A stretch of 43,029 nucleotides of DNA from Firmicutes bacterium UBA2530. GTDB lineage: Bacteria; Bacillota; Clostridia; Tissierellales; Sedimentibacteraceae. The notes beneath the pieces were generated by a model. It saw only the letters and a list, made by a program, of their open reading frames with translations. It did not search any database and was not told the origin of the DNA. Positions 8,156-16,683 of this stretch are shown piece after piece (the first letter of the stretch is position 1; every line of letters begins with the position of its first letter). The translations under genes were made by a program, and so were the position numbers. Where the stretch lies: assembly GCA_002340985.1 (NCBI GenBank), contig DDNC01000015.1, forward strand, positions 19,029 to 62,057, written 5' to 3'.

Positions 8156-9770
8156 TTCTAACCACCTCAATCTCCAAATGTAAATCCTTAAAGCTTTTTT
8201 TGTTGCAGCTGTAAAGCCTCTTAAAAACCCTGAAATTTCTGTCATACACGACCTTTGTACCTTCATCGGGAATAAAAATCTGCTCCGGAAAAACATATTC
8301 TTTTATTGTCTCTATGTTTGGAATTATTCCAAGACCTACACCCATAACCGCCGCCGCACCTACTGAACCGACATTCTGAGGATTTGCTGTCACATCAATT
8401 TTATGTCCGGTTATATCGGCCAAAATCTGTCCTGTAACAGGTGAAAGTGCACCTCCACCCACAAATCGTATTGTTTTGGCGACCTTTATTTTTTTCTCCT
8501 GACACTCAAGCATCCACCTCAAATGATAGCAGATGCCTTCAACCACAGCACGAATAAGCTCCGTCTTTCCGGTATCAAGAGTAACATTGAAAAAAATTCC
8601 TGAAGCGTTTGGATCTTCAAAAGGGCATCTGTTCCCGTGAAGCCATGGCGTAAAAATCACACCTCCTGCTCCAGGTTTTATTCTGCTGACGGTATCCATC
8701 AGATAATCGTACAAATTTGTATATATAGCTTCCCTGCTTTCAACCACCTGTCTTTTTTCCAGATAAACGCCTATTTCATCCAATGCAAGGTGATCCTTAA
8801 CCCACTCCAGGCACTTCCCCGCAGTTTCCATTTCCGCAAAATAATTGTAACGTTCGCTTTGTGCTCCAACGATTGCAGCAATCATTTTACCCGCATCTAC
8901 TTTTTGTTTCTCTACAATTGTAGAAACCCATCCGGAGGTTCCCAAATATATGTGTGTATCTCCGGTTTCAACGCACCCTGCTCCTATCCCTATAAGAGAA
9001 GCATCCCCTCCTCCTCCGAACACAGGTATGCCCGTTGCAAGTCCTAAGTCGGCAGATGCCTTTTCAGTAAGGCATCCCGCCTGATCTGTGGATTTTATTA
9101 CATCTGGAAGGTGCTGCATCCTGACTCCGTACATCTTACCCAATCTCTTGCTCCAACCTCTTTTACCTTTTCTTGTATCATACAGCAGTGTTGCAAAAGC
9201 TGAATCTTCTGTCATTACAAATCGGCTGGTGCACCTTTGAACCAAATATTCCTTTACATCCAGCCATTTATATACCCTTTCAAAATTTTCCGGTTCGTTA
9301 TGCTCAACCCATTTGTATTTCCAGACAGGGTCCTTAGCGCTGATTGAGGATGCCCCGGATATAATCAGACTCTTTGCAAGCTTAAAAACATTTGCTCCCG
9401 CAATCTGAATTCCATGTACCATGCCTTGTTTTATTTCCTTAACCGCCCGCTGATCCATATAACTCATAGGCCTCCTGACAGTTAAGCCGTCTTTATCAAC
9501 CAGCACAAGTCCCTGCATCTGGGAACAAAAAGATATTCCTGCTATTTCTGATGGCTTAATATTGGTATTGGCGTTTTTAAACAGTTTTTTTGTGGTGGAG
9601 CACATAGCATTCCACCATTCATTTTCATCTTGCTCCGCCCCGCCGTTTCCAACCATGTAAAGGTTATAGCCCTCATGGATACCGGCTATCATCTCTATTT
9701 GCCTGCCTATACGGAAAAGGCAGGTTTTTACGCCTGTAGTTCCTATATCATAAGCGATTACATATATCAT
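8133..9770 (-). CDS. FGGY-family carbohydrate kinase (xylulokinase-like)
   Basis: This 545-residue protein begins with the ATPase-fold phosphate loop YVIAYDIGTTGVKTCLF. It continues with QDENEWW, ISFCSQMQGLV, a central YLGTSGWVS and the C-terminal FVGGGALSPVTGQILADITG, the ordered signatures of the FGGY kinases (xylulokinase, gluconokinase, LsrK). The substrate is an unidentified sugar, ketose or polyol. It is slightly longer than typical members (about 500). It lies after the TetR gene, with AAAAGGAT before the ATG, and would phosphorylate the compound later cleaved by the aldolase (inference). Confidence 0.88.
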   Translation of the reverse strand: MIYVIAYDIGTTGVKTCLFRIGRQIEMIAGIHEGYNLYMVGNGGAEQDENEWWNAMCSTTKKLFKNANTNIKPSEIAGISFCSQMQGLVLVDKDGLTVRRPMSYMDQRAVKEIKQGMVHGIQIAGANVFKLAKSLIISGASSISAKDPVWKYKWVEHNEPENFERVYKWLDVKEYLVQRCTSRFVMTEDSAFATLLYDTRKGKRGWSKRLGKMYGVRMQHLPDVIKSTDQAGCLTEKASADLGLATGIPVFGGGGDASLIGIGAGCVETGDTHIYLGTSGWVSTIVEKQKVDAGKMIAAIVGAQSERYNYFAEMETAGKCLEWVKDHLALDEIGVYLEKRQVVESREAIYTNLYDYLMDTVSRIKPGAGGVIFTPWLHGNRCPFEDPNASGIFFNVTLDTGKTELIRAVVEGICYHLRWMLECQEKKIKVAKTIRFVGGGALSPVTGQILADITGHKIDVTANPQNVGSVGAAAVMGVGLGIIPNIETIKEYVFPEQIFIPDEGTKVVYDRNFRVFKRLYSCNKKSFKDLHLEIEVVRNELSQFS

Positions 9771-9786
9771 AGCTTTATCCTTTTCT

Positions 9787-9800
9787 GGTGCTTAAGCACC
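9787..9800. promoter_or_regulatory. 14-bp palindrome between tetR-type gene and kinase gene
   Basis: GGTGCTTAAGCACC is a perfect palindrome in the 33-bp gap before the kinase start. It could be a weak processing or attenuation hairpin or a regulator site. It does not resemble the promoter-proximal palindrome at 13123. Confidence 0.3.
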
Positions 9801-9803
9801 CAA

Positions 9804-10454
9804 TTACTTTTTATGAACAACCTCCGTCCGGCAGAAGGTAAATGCGGATTCCAAAAATTTCAGCAATTCCGAAACCATCTGTTCATCATCCTGAAAATAT
9901 TCTCCGCAATAAACCTTTGCTCTCTCAGTATAATAATCACAACAGTAAGAAAACTGCAGCATCATAAGCAAATTGTCAAAGAAAAATGCAAAGAACCGTG
10001 GATTAATATCATTTCTTATATCTCCGTCCTTCATAGCCCTTTCGATAAAACCTGTGTATATCTTAGCTGTCATGCCCTCAATTTCAGCTGCGTACAGCGA
10101 TGCATATTTTTTCCCGTTCCCAGAAGTAATCACATTGTACATTTTAATATAATTACTATTTTCTTTTGAATAGCGCTGTAATGCCCGTATCATCTTCTCA
10201 GCACGTACCAGAAGCTTATCCTCACCTTCTATTACATCATGCAATACCGATTCCAGTACACCGAGACTTCTATTGAGGCAAGCCTGAAAAAATGCTTCTT
10301 TATTTTCATAGTATTTATAAAGAACACCTACGCTTATACCGGCTTTTTTTGCAATTACATTGACGTTTGCACCGGTCGGTCCATTTTCTGCAAATTCTGC
10401 TATTCCTGTTTCAAGCAATTCCGCAAGTTTTTCTTCTGTCAGTTTTTTCAACAT
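9804..10454 (-). CDS. TetR/AcrR-family transcriptional regulator
   Basis: The 216-residue protein has the TetR N-terminal DNA-binding domain: EKLAELLETGIAEFAENG, then helix-turn-helix VIAKKAGISVGVLYKYYENK (about residues 33-52). The rest is a helical ligand-binding domain without recognisable specificity. It is the third gene of the operon it probably controls, 11 bases after the aldolase gene. The palindrome at 13123-13134, just downstream of the operon promoter, is the best candidate operator. TetR proteins usually repress and are released by a small molecule. Confidence 0.92.
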   Translation of the reverse strand: MLKKLTEEKLAELLETGIAEFAENGPTGANVNVIAKKAGISVGVLYKYYENKEAFFQACLNRSLGVLESVLHDVIEGEDKLLVRAEKMIRALQRYSKENSNYIKMYNVITSGNGKKYASLYAAEIEGMTAKIYTGFIERAMKDGDIRNDINPRFFAFFFDNLLMMLQFSYCCDYYTERAKVYCGEYFQDDEQMVSELLKFLESAFTFCRTEVVHKK

Positions 10455-10465
10455 AATTAACCTCG

Positions 10466-11593
10466 TTATTCTTTTATCTTCGAATATTTCGTTATGTATA
10501 TAATCCGTTGAATATAAGCATCTGCTATGCTTAGACAGTCTGTCTTATTCAGGGCTGCGGCATATAAATCTGCTGCACACCCTTTTCTCAAAATTATGAC
10601 TGCGGCTTTTGCATCACCTTCGGTTGTTCCGGTGCAAAGGGCGCCCTCATTCTCCATCATAACAGCATTTTTATTCTTTAATTCCCTTGCTACGGCTTTA
10701 GGATTTAACCGTGCGTTTTTCACTGTCTTTATATTTATGCCCACAATCTGTGCAAGATCATCCAGCAATGGCCTTAAAATCCGACTGGCGCCGCTAACCT
10801 CCACTATCTCATCATCAATTGTATGTATAATACAGGCTGCGCTGCCAGATTTATAAATTTCAGCGTGAAGCACTGCCGCTTCAGGGGCTCCATCAGACAG
10901 TCCATCTATCACATATTCTGAAGTCTTTCCGCCGCATTCTAAGATAAACGCATTCCCTTTACGGCTGCTCCTCCCGTAATCAGTAATATGCACCATCTGT
11001 TTTTTATTTCCTCCGCATGCCTCCTCATAAATCTCCTTTGCCATTTTTTCAAGGGTTAGTGCAATTTCAAAGGAATTTTCCAGGTTATTTCCCATGCAGA
11101 CAGTTCCGTGATGCTTCATAAGCAAAGCCTTGCATTCTGGATAATTGCATAAAGCTTCCGCCACCTTCCTTCGAAGCTTTCTTGTTGAGGATATTCCGTA
11201 GGCTGCACAGGGAACTACACCCTCCAATATTTTTTTATATTCATCACTTCGTACCTCTATGTCTTTTCCCCCGATACTGAGGACAGAAGCCATCATCTGA
11301 TGCGTATGAATTATAAAATTGACTTTAGGGCGCAGCCTGTAAATATCTGCGTGTATTCCCTTCTCACTGGACGGCTTTATATTTCCATCATAGCTGCAAT
11401 CTGCAACACTAACCTCAACTATCTGTTTAGTTGTCAGGTTTTCATAGGCCAAGCCGCTTGGGGTTATAACGAATTTTTCATCTGAAATCCTGGCACTTAT
11501 ATTGCCCCACGTCCTTGCTGCAAGACCGTTTTCCGTCAGGATTTTGCCGGCGCTGATAACATGCCCTTTTGCCACTTCTATTGAATACTCCAT
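10466..11593 (-). CDS. Class II aldolase/adducin protein with two tandem domains
   Basis: The start is ATG 11593, with GGGAG five bases upstream. An in-frame ATG at 11605 has a poorer site. Residues 1-195 form a complete class II aldolase domain: WGNIS, TPSGL, PSSE, the zinc pair HTH (FIIHTHQ) and KHHGTVCMG. Residues about 200-375 repeat the same pattern in decayed form: AAVLHAEIYKSG, IIHTID in place of HTH, and MMENEGALCTG in place of KHHG. The second copy therefore cannot bind zinc in the usual way. Ordinary members have one domain of about 210-230 residues. The enzyme probably cleaves a phosphorylated sugar made by the FGGY kinase. Confidence 0.87.
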   Translation of the reverse strand: MEYSIEVAKGHVISAGKILTENGLAARTWGNISARISDEKFVITPSGLAYENLTTKQIVEVSVADCSYDGNIKPSSEKGIHADIYRLRPKVNFIIHTHQMMASVLSIGGKDIEVRSDEYKKILEGVVPCAAYGISSTRKLRRKVAEALCNYPECKALLMKHHGTVCMGNNLENSFEIALTLEKMAKEIYEEACGGNKKQMVHITDYGRSSRKGNAFILECGGKTSEYVIDGLSDGAPEAAVLHAEIYKSGSAACIIHTIDDEIVEVSGASRILRPLLDDLAQIVGINIKTVKNARLNPKAVARELKNKNAVMMENEGALCTGTTEGDAKAAVIILRKGCAADLYAAALNKTDCLSIADAYIQRIIYITKYSKIKE

Positions 11594-11621
11594 ATTAGCT
11601 CCCATCTCTCATTAACTCACT

Positions 11622-13109
11622 TCAAGAAATATTCATAAGCCCGCATTTGGACAAAACACGGTCGAACCGTACCAATACATCATCTATCATGTCCTCTGTA
11701 TATGCGGCACTTGTATATAATCTTGAGCCTGCCAGAGTTACAATTCCCTCCGCCATATATGCGGCTCCCATATGCTCCATTTCTTTTTGGCGGATTCCTG
11801 TTTCCTTTAAAACATTGGGGATTTTCCACGGTCTCTTCCAATCTACACAAAAATGCATAGTTCCCGCATTATCCAGATGACAAATTGAACCTTGATTGAA
11901 TGCCACAAAGGGCAGTTCATATTTTTTAATTATTTCCTGTAACCCCTTGGTCAGACGATCACCCATACGTCCGGCCGTTTCACAGGCATTTGTCCTCTCA
12001 ATCTCACAAAGAGTATAATATCCAGCAACACATGATATGGGAGTTGCCGCCATTGTACCGCCGCACATGGCCTTGGATATTTTTTTGCCAGATGAATCAA
12101 GACCCGCCCCCAGATGAGCCATGCAGTCCTTATTCCCTCCTACTCCGCCGGCTCCAGGGTAACCTCCCGCAATTATCTTTCCGAAAATAGTTAAATCAGG
12201 GTTCACGCCAAAATATCCCTGAGCGCCGCTTGTTCCAATACGAAATCCCGTCACAACCTCATCAAAAATTAAGAGGGCTCCATATTGATGCGCAAGCAGT
12301 TCCGCTCCCTTTATAAATTCCTTGGAAACAGGACGGGTACCGCTCTCAGGCCCCATTGGCTCAATATATACAGCAGCTGTACCGCCGCGCATTTTATTTT
12401 TCTTCAGCTTTCTTTCAAGGTCCTTCAGGTTATTGGGAAAAAATTCGTCCGTGTGTTTAAAGACAAAATTCGGCACCCCTTTTGACATCAGGCCTTTTGT
12501 ACCCGGAACACGCATGCCGTAGGCAAGCTGATCGGACCATCCATGGTAGGCTCCACCCATTTTCAAAATATTTTTGTTTCCTGTTTTTAATCGTGCTATA
12601 CGCGCCGCACACATACATGCCTCCGTTCCGGAACCCAGCATACGGAACATGTCAACAGACGGCACCATTTCAGATATTTTTTTTGCCAGCTTATATTCAT
12701 ATTCATGAAAAAGCCCGGTTGAAGGCCCGCATGTGTTCAAAAGTTCAATCACTTGTTCCCTGACTGCAGGCGGATTGCTCCCTAAAATTGTCGGCCCTCC
12801 GGCCTGCAGCAGGTCGTAATACCAGTTTCCGTCAATATCATATAATTTTGCTCCCTCAGCTTTCGTTATCACTATAGGAAACGGGTAGTTGAATGCCAGA
12901 TTGTGCTGCACTCCGCCGGGTATAATCTGTCTGGCCTCATCAATCATAGCCTTGGACTGGATACATTTTTTATTAAAATAATTTTCCACATAATCATCCA
13001 GATGTGGTTTCTGAATTGAATATACAGGCTTTTTGATTAATTCATCAAGCTGTTTGGTAACCTTTTCCGAATCAAGGTAATTATCAATAGCAAATCCGTT
13101 GTAAGCCAT
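11622..13109 (-). CDS. Class III aminotransferase (glutamate-1-semialdehyde aminomutase-like)
   Basis: The start is ATG 13109, with GGGAGGTG at normal spacing. The ATG at 13124 is inside the operator-like palindrome and has no site. The 495-residue PLP enzyme shows GSGTEACMCAARIAR, GGAYHGWSDQ, LIFDEVVTGFR and the PLP lysine in TIFGKIIAGGYPGAGGVGG. It is closest to the HemL-like branch of class III aminotransferases, but carries about 60 extra N-terminal residues and is not near haem genes. It is the first gene of the operon, 28 bases before the aldolase gene. It would remove or move an amino group on the substrate (inference). Confidence 0.87.
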   Translation of the reverse strand: MAYNGFAIDNYLDSEKVTKQLDELIKKPVYSIQKPHLDDYVENYFNKKCIQSKAMIDEARQIIPGGVQHNLAFNYPFPIVITKAEGAKLYDIDGNWYYDLLQAGGPTILGSNPPAVREQVIELLNTCGPSTGLFHEYEYKLAKKISEMVPSVDMFRMLGSGTEACMCAARIARLKTGNKNILKMGGAYHGWSDQLAYGMRVPGTKGLMSKGVPNFVFKHTDEFFPNNLKDLERKLKKNKMRGGTAAVYIEPMGPESGTRPVSKEFIKGAELLAHQYGALLIFDEVVTGFRIGTSGAQGYFGVNPDLTIFGKIIAGGYPGAGGVGGNKDCMAHLGAGLDSSGKKISKAMCGGTMAATPISCVAGYYTLCEIERTNACETAGRMGDRLTKGLQEIIKKYELPFVAFNQGSICHLDNAGTMHFCVDWKRPWKIPNVLKETGIRQKEMEHMGAAYMAEGIVTLAGSRLYTSAAYTEDMIDDVLVRFDRVLSKCGLMNIS

Positions 13110-13122
13110 TTTTACACCTCCC

Positions 13123-13134
13123 ATTCACGTGAAT
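13123..13134. promoter_or_regulatory. Operator-like palindrome before the aminotransferase operon
   Basis: ATTCACGTGAAT is a perfect 12-bp palindrome between the promoter -10 and the ribosome binding site, where a repressor would block transcription. A partial copy (TCACTCACGT, on the plus strand) lies next to it. It may be bound by the operon's TetR protein (inference). Confidence 0.5.
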
Positions 13135-13155
13135 CATCACTCACGTCGTATATGT

Positions 13156-13184
13156 ATTATATACTTCCATATATTTCTTGTCAA
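13156..13184 (-). promoter_or_regulatory. Consensus sigma-A promoter of the aminotransferase operon
   Basis: TTGACA (13184-13179), exactly 17 bases, then TATAAT (13161-13156) on the minus strand. Both hexamers are perfect consensus, so the operon should be strongly expressed unless repressed. This fits the adjacent palindrome and the TetR gene. Confidence 0.85.
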
Positions 13185-13253
13185 TGGGTAAAAGCCTTTA
13201 TCAGCACATATAAAATACTTTTATTTAAAAATCATAGAATGTTTAAGCCATTG

Positions 13254-13299
13254 AAATCAAATTTACAATTGTATATATTTGTGTTATTCTTAAAAGAAA
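13254..13299 (+). promoter_or_regulatory. Promoter segment (copy 2 of a 46-bp near-repeat)
   Basis: 43 of 46 bases match 5605-5650, all differences being A/G. TTTACA (13262-13267), 17 bases, TATTCT (13285-13290) form the putative promoter of the LuxR-type regulator, leaving a leader of about 110 bases before its ATG. Confidence 0.6.
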
Positions 13300-13407
13300 A
13301 TATAGGTAACGAAGGGAGCTGCGAGACTTCTAAGCTGCTTTCATATATCTTGCTGAAAAGGAGATATTGAGAATATAATATGTACAGTTGAATTTTAGGA
13401 GGAATAT

Positions 13408-14196
13408 ATGCCTTATCTGGAGGAAAATGAATGGATGATTTTGAATGAACTTGCATATAACATTTCCTTTATTTACTCTGTGGACGATATGAGAAAGGAT
13501 GTGCTCAGCTGGCTCAATCTGCTGATTAAATTTGACGGTGCGGTTTTTTCCTTATTTGATACAGACAAAAATGAATTGAGGAATTCTATAGGATATAATA
13601 TTGACAAAGAGCATGTAAGAATTTATGAGAAAGAATATATAAATAAAAGTCCCCTACGCTGGATCATAAGGAGTGGAAATTCATCCGCATACAAGGAAAG
13701 CGACTCATTATCAAACGAATCAATACGCACTGGTGACTTTTACAGAGATTTCTATTCTCCTAATAAATTTCAATACTGTGCATGTATGAACATTGTATTC
13801 CGTGAAGAGGTTGTCGGACTTATCTCCATATACAAAAAACACGAAAACGGAGATTTTTCCGCCAGAGATCTTTTTATACTCAACCAATTGCAAAAGCATC
13901 TGGCATATAGATTATATTACGAATCAAAAAAGGGAGATACCCGGTACTTTTACGCAAAGGGATATCACGAAAAAGTTTGTCAGGAGTTTGGATTAACATC
14001 CAGGGAATCGGAACTTTTAAACTATGCGGTTAAAGGCTTAAGCAACGAAGATATTGCCGAAACCATGAAAATAAGCATACATACGGTTAAAAAGCATTTT
14101 CACAGCCTTTACATCAAGATGAATGTGAATAATAGGGTGCAGCTGCTTCAGAGCCTGCCTCTTTCTACTGACAAAATTAATTTTGATGTATTATAA
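13408..14196 (+). CDS. LuxR-type (GerE HTH) transcriptional regulator with N-terminal sensor region
   Basis: The 262-residue protein starts at ATG with TAGGAGG upstream. Residues about 195-255 are a LuxR/GerE helix-turn-helix: LTSRESELLNYAVKGLSNED, then IAETMKISIHTVKKHFHSLY. Residues 1-180 resemble a GAF-like sensor (LIKFDGAVFSLFD, VVGLISIYKK), without a recognised ligand pocket or phosphorylation site. It shares a 46-bp promoter segment with the PLP-enzyme gene, so it may control that gene and itself (inference). It is divergent from the TetR operon and ends at a clear terminator. Confidence 0.85.
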   Translation: MPYLEENEWMILNELAYNISFIYSVDDMRKDVLSWLNLLIKFDGAVFSLFDTDKNELRNSIGYNIDKEHVRIYEKEYINKSPLRWIIRSGNSSAYKESDSLSNESIRTGDFYRDFYSPNKFQYCACMNIVFREEVVGLISIYKKHENGDFSARDLFILNQLQKHLAYRLYYESKKGDTRYFYAKGYHEKVCQEFGLTSRESELLNYAVKGLSNEDIAETMKISIHTVKKHFHSLYIKMNVNNRVQLLQSLPLSTDKINFDVL

Positions 14197-14211
14197 AACA
14201 ATATGTCTTGA

Positions 14212-14253
14212 AAAGGATTGAATTCTGCACAATACGGGATTTAATCCTTTTTT
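14212..14253 (+). terminator. Rho-independent terminator after the LuxR-type gene
   Basis: AAAGGATTGAAT (14212-14223) pairs with ATTTAATCCTTT (14239-14250) through one G.T pair, with a 15-base loop, and runs into six T. Confidence 0.8.
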
Positions 14254-14332
14254 GGTCTTACAATTCAGTATAATAAAAATAATCTCAGGTATAAGATATA
14301 TCAAAGACCGTGCAAAACAATTAGCTCCTAAG

Positions 14333-14361
14333 TTGAATTTTCTTTAATGTCATATTATGAT
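14333..14361 (+). promoter_or_regulatory. Putative sigma-A promoter of the membrane protein gene
   Basis: TTGAAT (14333-14338), 17 bases, TATGAT (14356-14361), about 75 bases before the ATG at 14437. Nothing else is seen in the 14254-14436 gap. Confidence 0.5.
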
Positions 14362-14436
14362 ATTTTATTTTTATGCAAGACGCTGTCTCTATTTTACAGA
14401 GATGCTCAAAAATTAAAATAAAAAGGAGGAAATAAA

Positions 14437-15129
14437 ATGCACAAAGCGACATTGAAAAAATATGATATTTTATGGGGAGCAGGATATGCAGCACTGTTTG
14501 CAGTCATGGCTATCTTCACATATGTCGGAATACTTGCTTTATGGAATAAAAAGTTTCCTTATATAGGAGGATTCATACAGTTTCTTATTTTTGCAACATC
14601 AGGTGAAATTCTGTCCACAAGAATTCTTTATGGAAACTGGGACGTCAATAAATGTACCGCATCTAAGGCTGTCACTTGGGGAATAAGCGGAATATTTGTT
14701 GCCGCCGCTTTTTTTATTGTAAGCGGTGGAGTAGAGCTTGCCATGAGAGAAGGAATGCTTCCTTTTTACGGAAACCGTCTGGCTCAGGCATTTTTTACAA
14801 GCAGCTCTGTTAATTTGTTTTTCGGATCTGTTCATTCTGCGGCAATAAGAATTTTCAGCAATTATTTCGAGGAAAAATACTTGCGCAATAAAAAACTTAC
14901 CGCATACGAAGCCGTTACATCTGTTGAATGGGGAGAATTTGTTGAATTCACTTTTTTTAGAACTCTGCCTTTATTCTGGATTCCTGTTAATACCTTAGTA
15001 TTCCTGCTTCCGGCAAATCTCCAGATATCATTTGCTGCTATGCTGTCCTTCGCATTCGGCATGCTGATGGCCCTGCTGAAGCTCAGGGAAAGAAAACGAA
15101 TAGACAATGCTTTACCAGTAAAAAAATAA
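14437..15129 (+). CDS. Integral membrane protein of unknown function (distant Mpv17/PMP22-like layout)
   Basis: I do not recognise this 230-residue protein with confidence. It begins after AAAAGGAGG. It has about four to five hydrophobic segments (near residues 12-33, 42-57, 75-93, 172-188 and 192-210) and a basic C-terminus (LRERKRIDNALPVKK). The phrases YGNWDVNK near the second segment, and LFWIPVNTLVFLLP before the last, recall the order of conserved elements in Mpv17/PMP22 proteins, but the similarity is weak and judged by eye. It stands alone between a terminator and the sigma-54 activator gene. Confidence 0.6.
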   Translation: MHKATLKKYDILWGAGYAALFAVMAIFTYVGILALWNKKFPYIGGFIQFLIFATSGEILSTRILYGNWDVNKCTASKAVTWGISGIFVAAAFFIVSGGVELAMREGMLPFYGNRLAQAFFTSSSVNLFFGSVHSAAIRIFSNYFEEKYLRNKKLTAYEAVTSVEWGEFVEFTFFRTLPLFWIPVNTLVFLLPANLQISFAAMLSFAFGMLMALLKLRERKRIDNALPVKK

Positions 15130-15236
15130 TAAGTATAATGAAGTTTACGACATAATTTTAATCTCTTTAAAAATGTTTGCATAAATCTGCGATGTATGCT
15201 AAGCTTTTACAAAATCAGTAAAGCACGGAGGAAAAA

Positions 15237-16616
15237 ATGAGTAATATTAATATCTCAAAACTGCTTAATATATATAACTATTTTGATGGAATAATAATAA
15301 CTGATGAAAATGCCGTGATAAAATACTACACTAATTTCAGGACTGATTTATACAATCTTCGGCTGGACGAAGTAATAGGCAAGACTATCCTTGAAATACA
15401 TCCGGAAATGAAGGAAGAAGACAGTACCATTATTCGTGTGCTTAAAACGAAAAAGCCCATATATGATCATGTCGAACATCTCACAAACATTCACGGCGAT
15501 AAAATGACAAATATATGCAGTACTCTTCCCATAATGCAGGGAGGACGTATTGTGGGTGCTATTGACTATTCAAGGTGCATTGATGATGACTTTCACAAAA
15601 ACGCCGAGCGAAGACAGATTGTAATCTCCAACATTTCAACCAAGGATGAAGAGCTTTACCACATAGAAGATATTGTTTCTACTTCTAAAAAAATAAATGA
15701 GCTTAAAAAAATGATCCCTATGATTGCAAATACAGAATCTGCAGTTATGATTTACGGAGAAACAGGCACCGGAAAGGAAATGATTGCACAAAGCATTCAC
15801 AGCTCTGGCCCGAGGGCATCGAAGCCTTTTGTTTCCCAAAACTGTGCTGCAATTCCCGACACCCTTTTGGAAAGCACTTTGTTTGGTAACTGTAAGGGGG
15901 CTTTTACCGGTGCTGAGGATAAAGCTGGTCTTTTTGAAATAGCCAACGGCGGAACAATATTTCTTGATGAAATAAATTCAATGAGCATAGCAATGCAGGC
16001 AAAGATACTCAAAACAATAGAAGAAAAGAAGGTACGAAGAATAGGAAGTCATGACTCCATAGTATTTGATGTGAAGGTTCTTTGCGCTCTTAACAAGGAT
16101 CCCATGAAATGCATAAACGAAGGCTTCCTCAGAGAGGATCTGTTTTACAGGCTCAGTACCGTACTGATTGAAATTCCTCCTCTAAGAGAGCGAATAGCTG
16201 ATATACCCATGATGGTGAATTATTTTGTAGGACTGAATAATCTAAAGATGAACAAGAACATTATGGGAGTTTCAAGCGAGGTCATGGAAATTTTCTGCAA
16301 TCATAAATGGCCGGGCAATGTCAGAGAGCTGAAAAATATCATAGAAGGGGCTTTCAATATTATAGGCTCAAATATCATAAACAAGAGCGACCTTCCTGCA
16401 TATATGTTTAACCACTTTGAAAAGGAGCATAATACAATTCTTAAAATGGATGATAATCTGAGCCTGCTTGAAAAGGTATATGAATATGAAAAAAGAATTA
16501 TTACAATGGCACTGGATTCCACCGGCAGCATCACCCAGGCCGCAAAAAGATTAAAAATATCCAAACAAGCACTGAACTATAAGATTCTTAAATTCGGTTT
16601 AAAAAGTAAAAAGTAA
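15237..16616 (+). CDS. Sigma-54-dependent activator with PAS sensor (module 1)
   Basis: The 459-residue protein has an N-terminal PAS domain (residues about 10-115), an AAA+ domain with Walker A GETGTGKE (174-181), the sigma-54 contact loop GAFTGA (221-226) and Walker B GGTIFLDE (238-245), then LRERIADIP and WPGNVRELKN. The C-terminal Fis-type HTH is GSITQAAKRLKISKQALNYK. It is complete and should open sigma-54 promoters. The start ATG has CACGGAGG. Immediately downstream are AGTAAAA repeats and a perfect -24/-12 promoter driving an antiporter and an amidohydrolase, which are therefore its probable targets. The PAS ligand is unknown. Confidence 0.93.
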   Translation: MSNINISKLLNIYNYFDGIIITDENAVIKYYTNFRTDLYNLRLDEVIGKTILEIHPEMKEEDSTIIRVLKTKKPIYDHVEHLTNIHGDKMTNICSTLPIMQGGRIVGAIDYSRCIDDDFHKNAERRQIVISNISTKDEELYHIEDIVSTSKKINELKKMIPMIANTESAVMIYGETGTGKEMIAQSIHSSGPRASKPFVSQNCAAIPDTLLESTLFGNCKGAFTGAEDKAGLFEIANGGTIFLDEINSMSIAMQAKILKTIEEKKVRRIGSHDSIVFDVKVLCALNKDPMKCINEGFLREDLFYRLSTVLIEIPPLRERIADIPMMVNYFVGLNNLKMNKNIMGVSSEVMEIFCNHKWPGNVRELKNIIEGAFNIIGSNIINKSDLPAYMFNHFEKEHNTILKMDDNLSLLEKVYEYEKRIITMALDSTGSITQAAKRLKISKQALNYKILKFGLKSKK

Positions 16617-16662
16617 AATATTTTTTACTCGCAAAGTAAAAATATTTTTGATATCAGTAAAA
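16605..16662 (+). promoter_or_regulatory. Cluster of AGTAAAA sites, candidate enhancer (UAS) of module 1
   Basis: The heptamer AGTAAAA occurs at 16605-16611, 16612-16618, 16635-16641 and 16656-16662, and inverted at 16623-16629. The inverted copy pairs with the one at 16635 as TTTTTACT-N5-AGTAAAAA. The cluster lies about 50-105 bp before the -24 element, the normal position for binding sites of sigma-54 activators. It could also act as a weak terminator of the activator gene, whose 3' end it overlaps. Confidence 0.5.
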
Positions 16663-16683
16663 TGTGATAGTCAAATTGTTGGA

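Noticed and set aside
8156..8296. 47-residue N-terminal extension of the aldehyde dehydrogenase frame
   Set aside because: It lies inside the kinase coding region, has no ALDH similarity, and a good GAGGTGG site marks the ATG at 8155.
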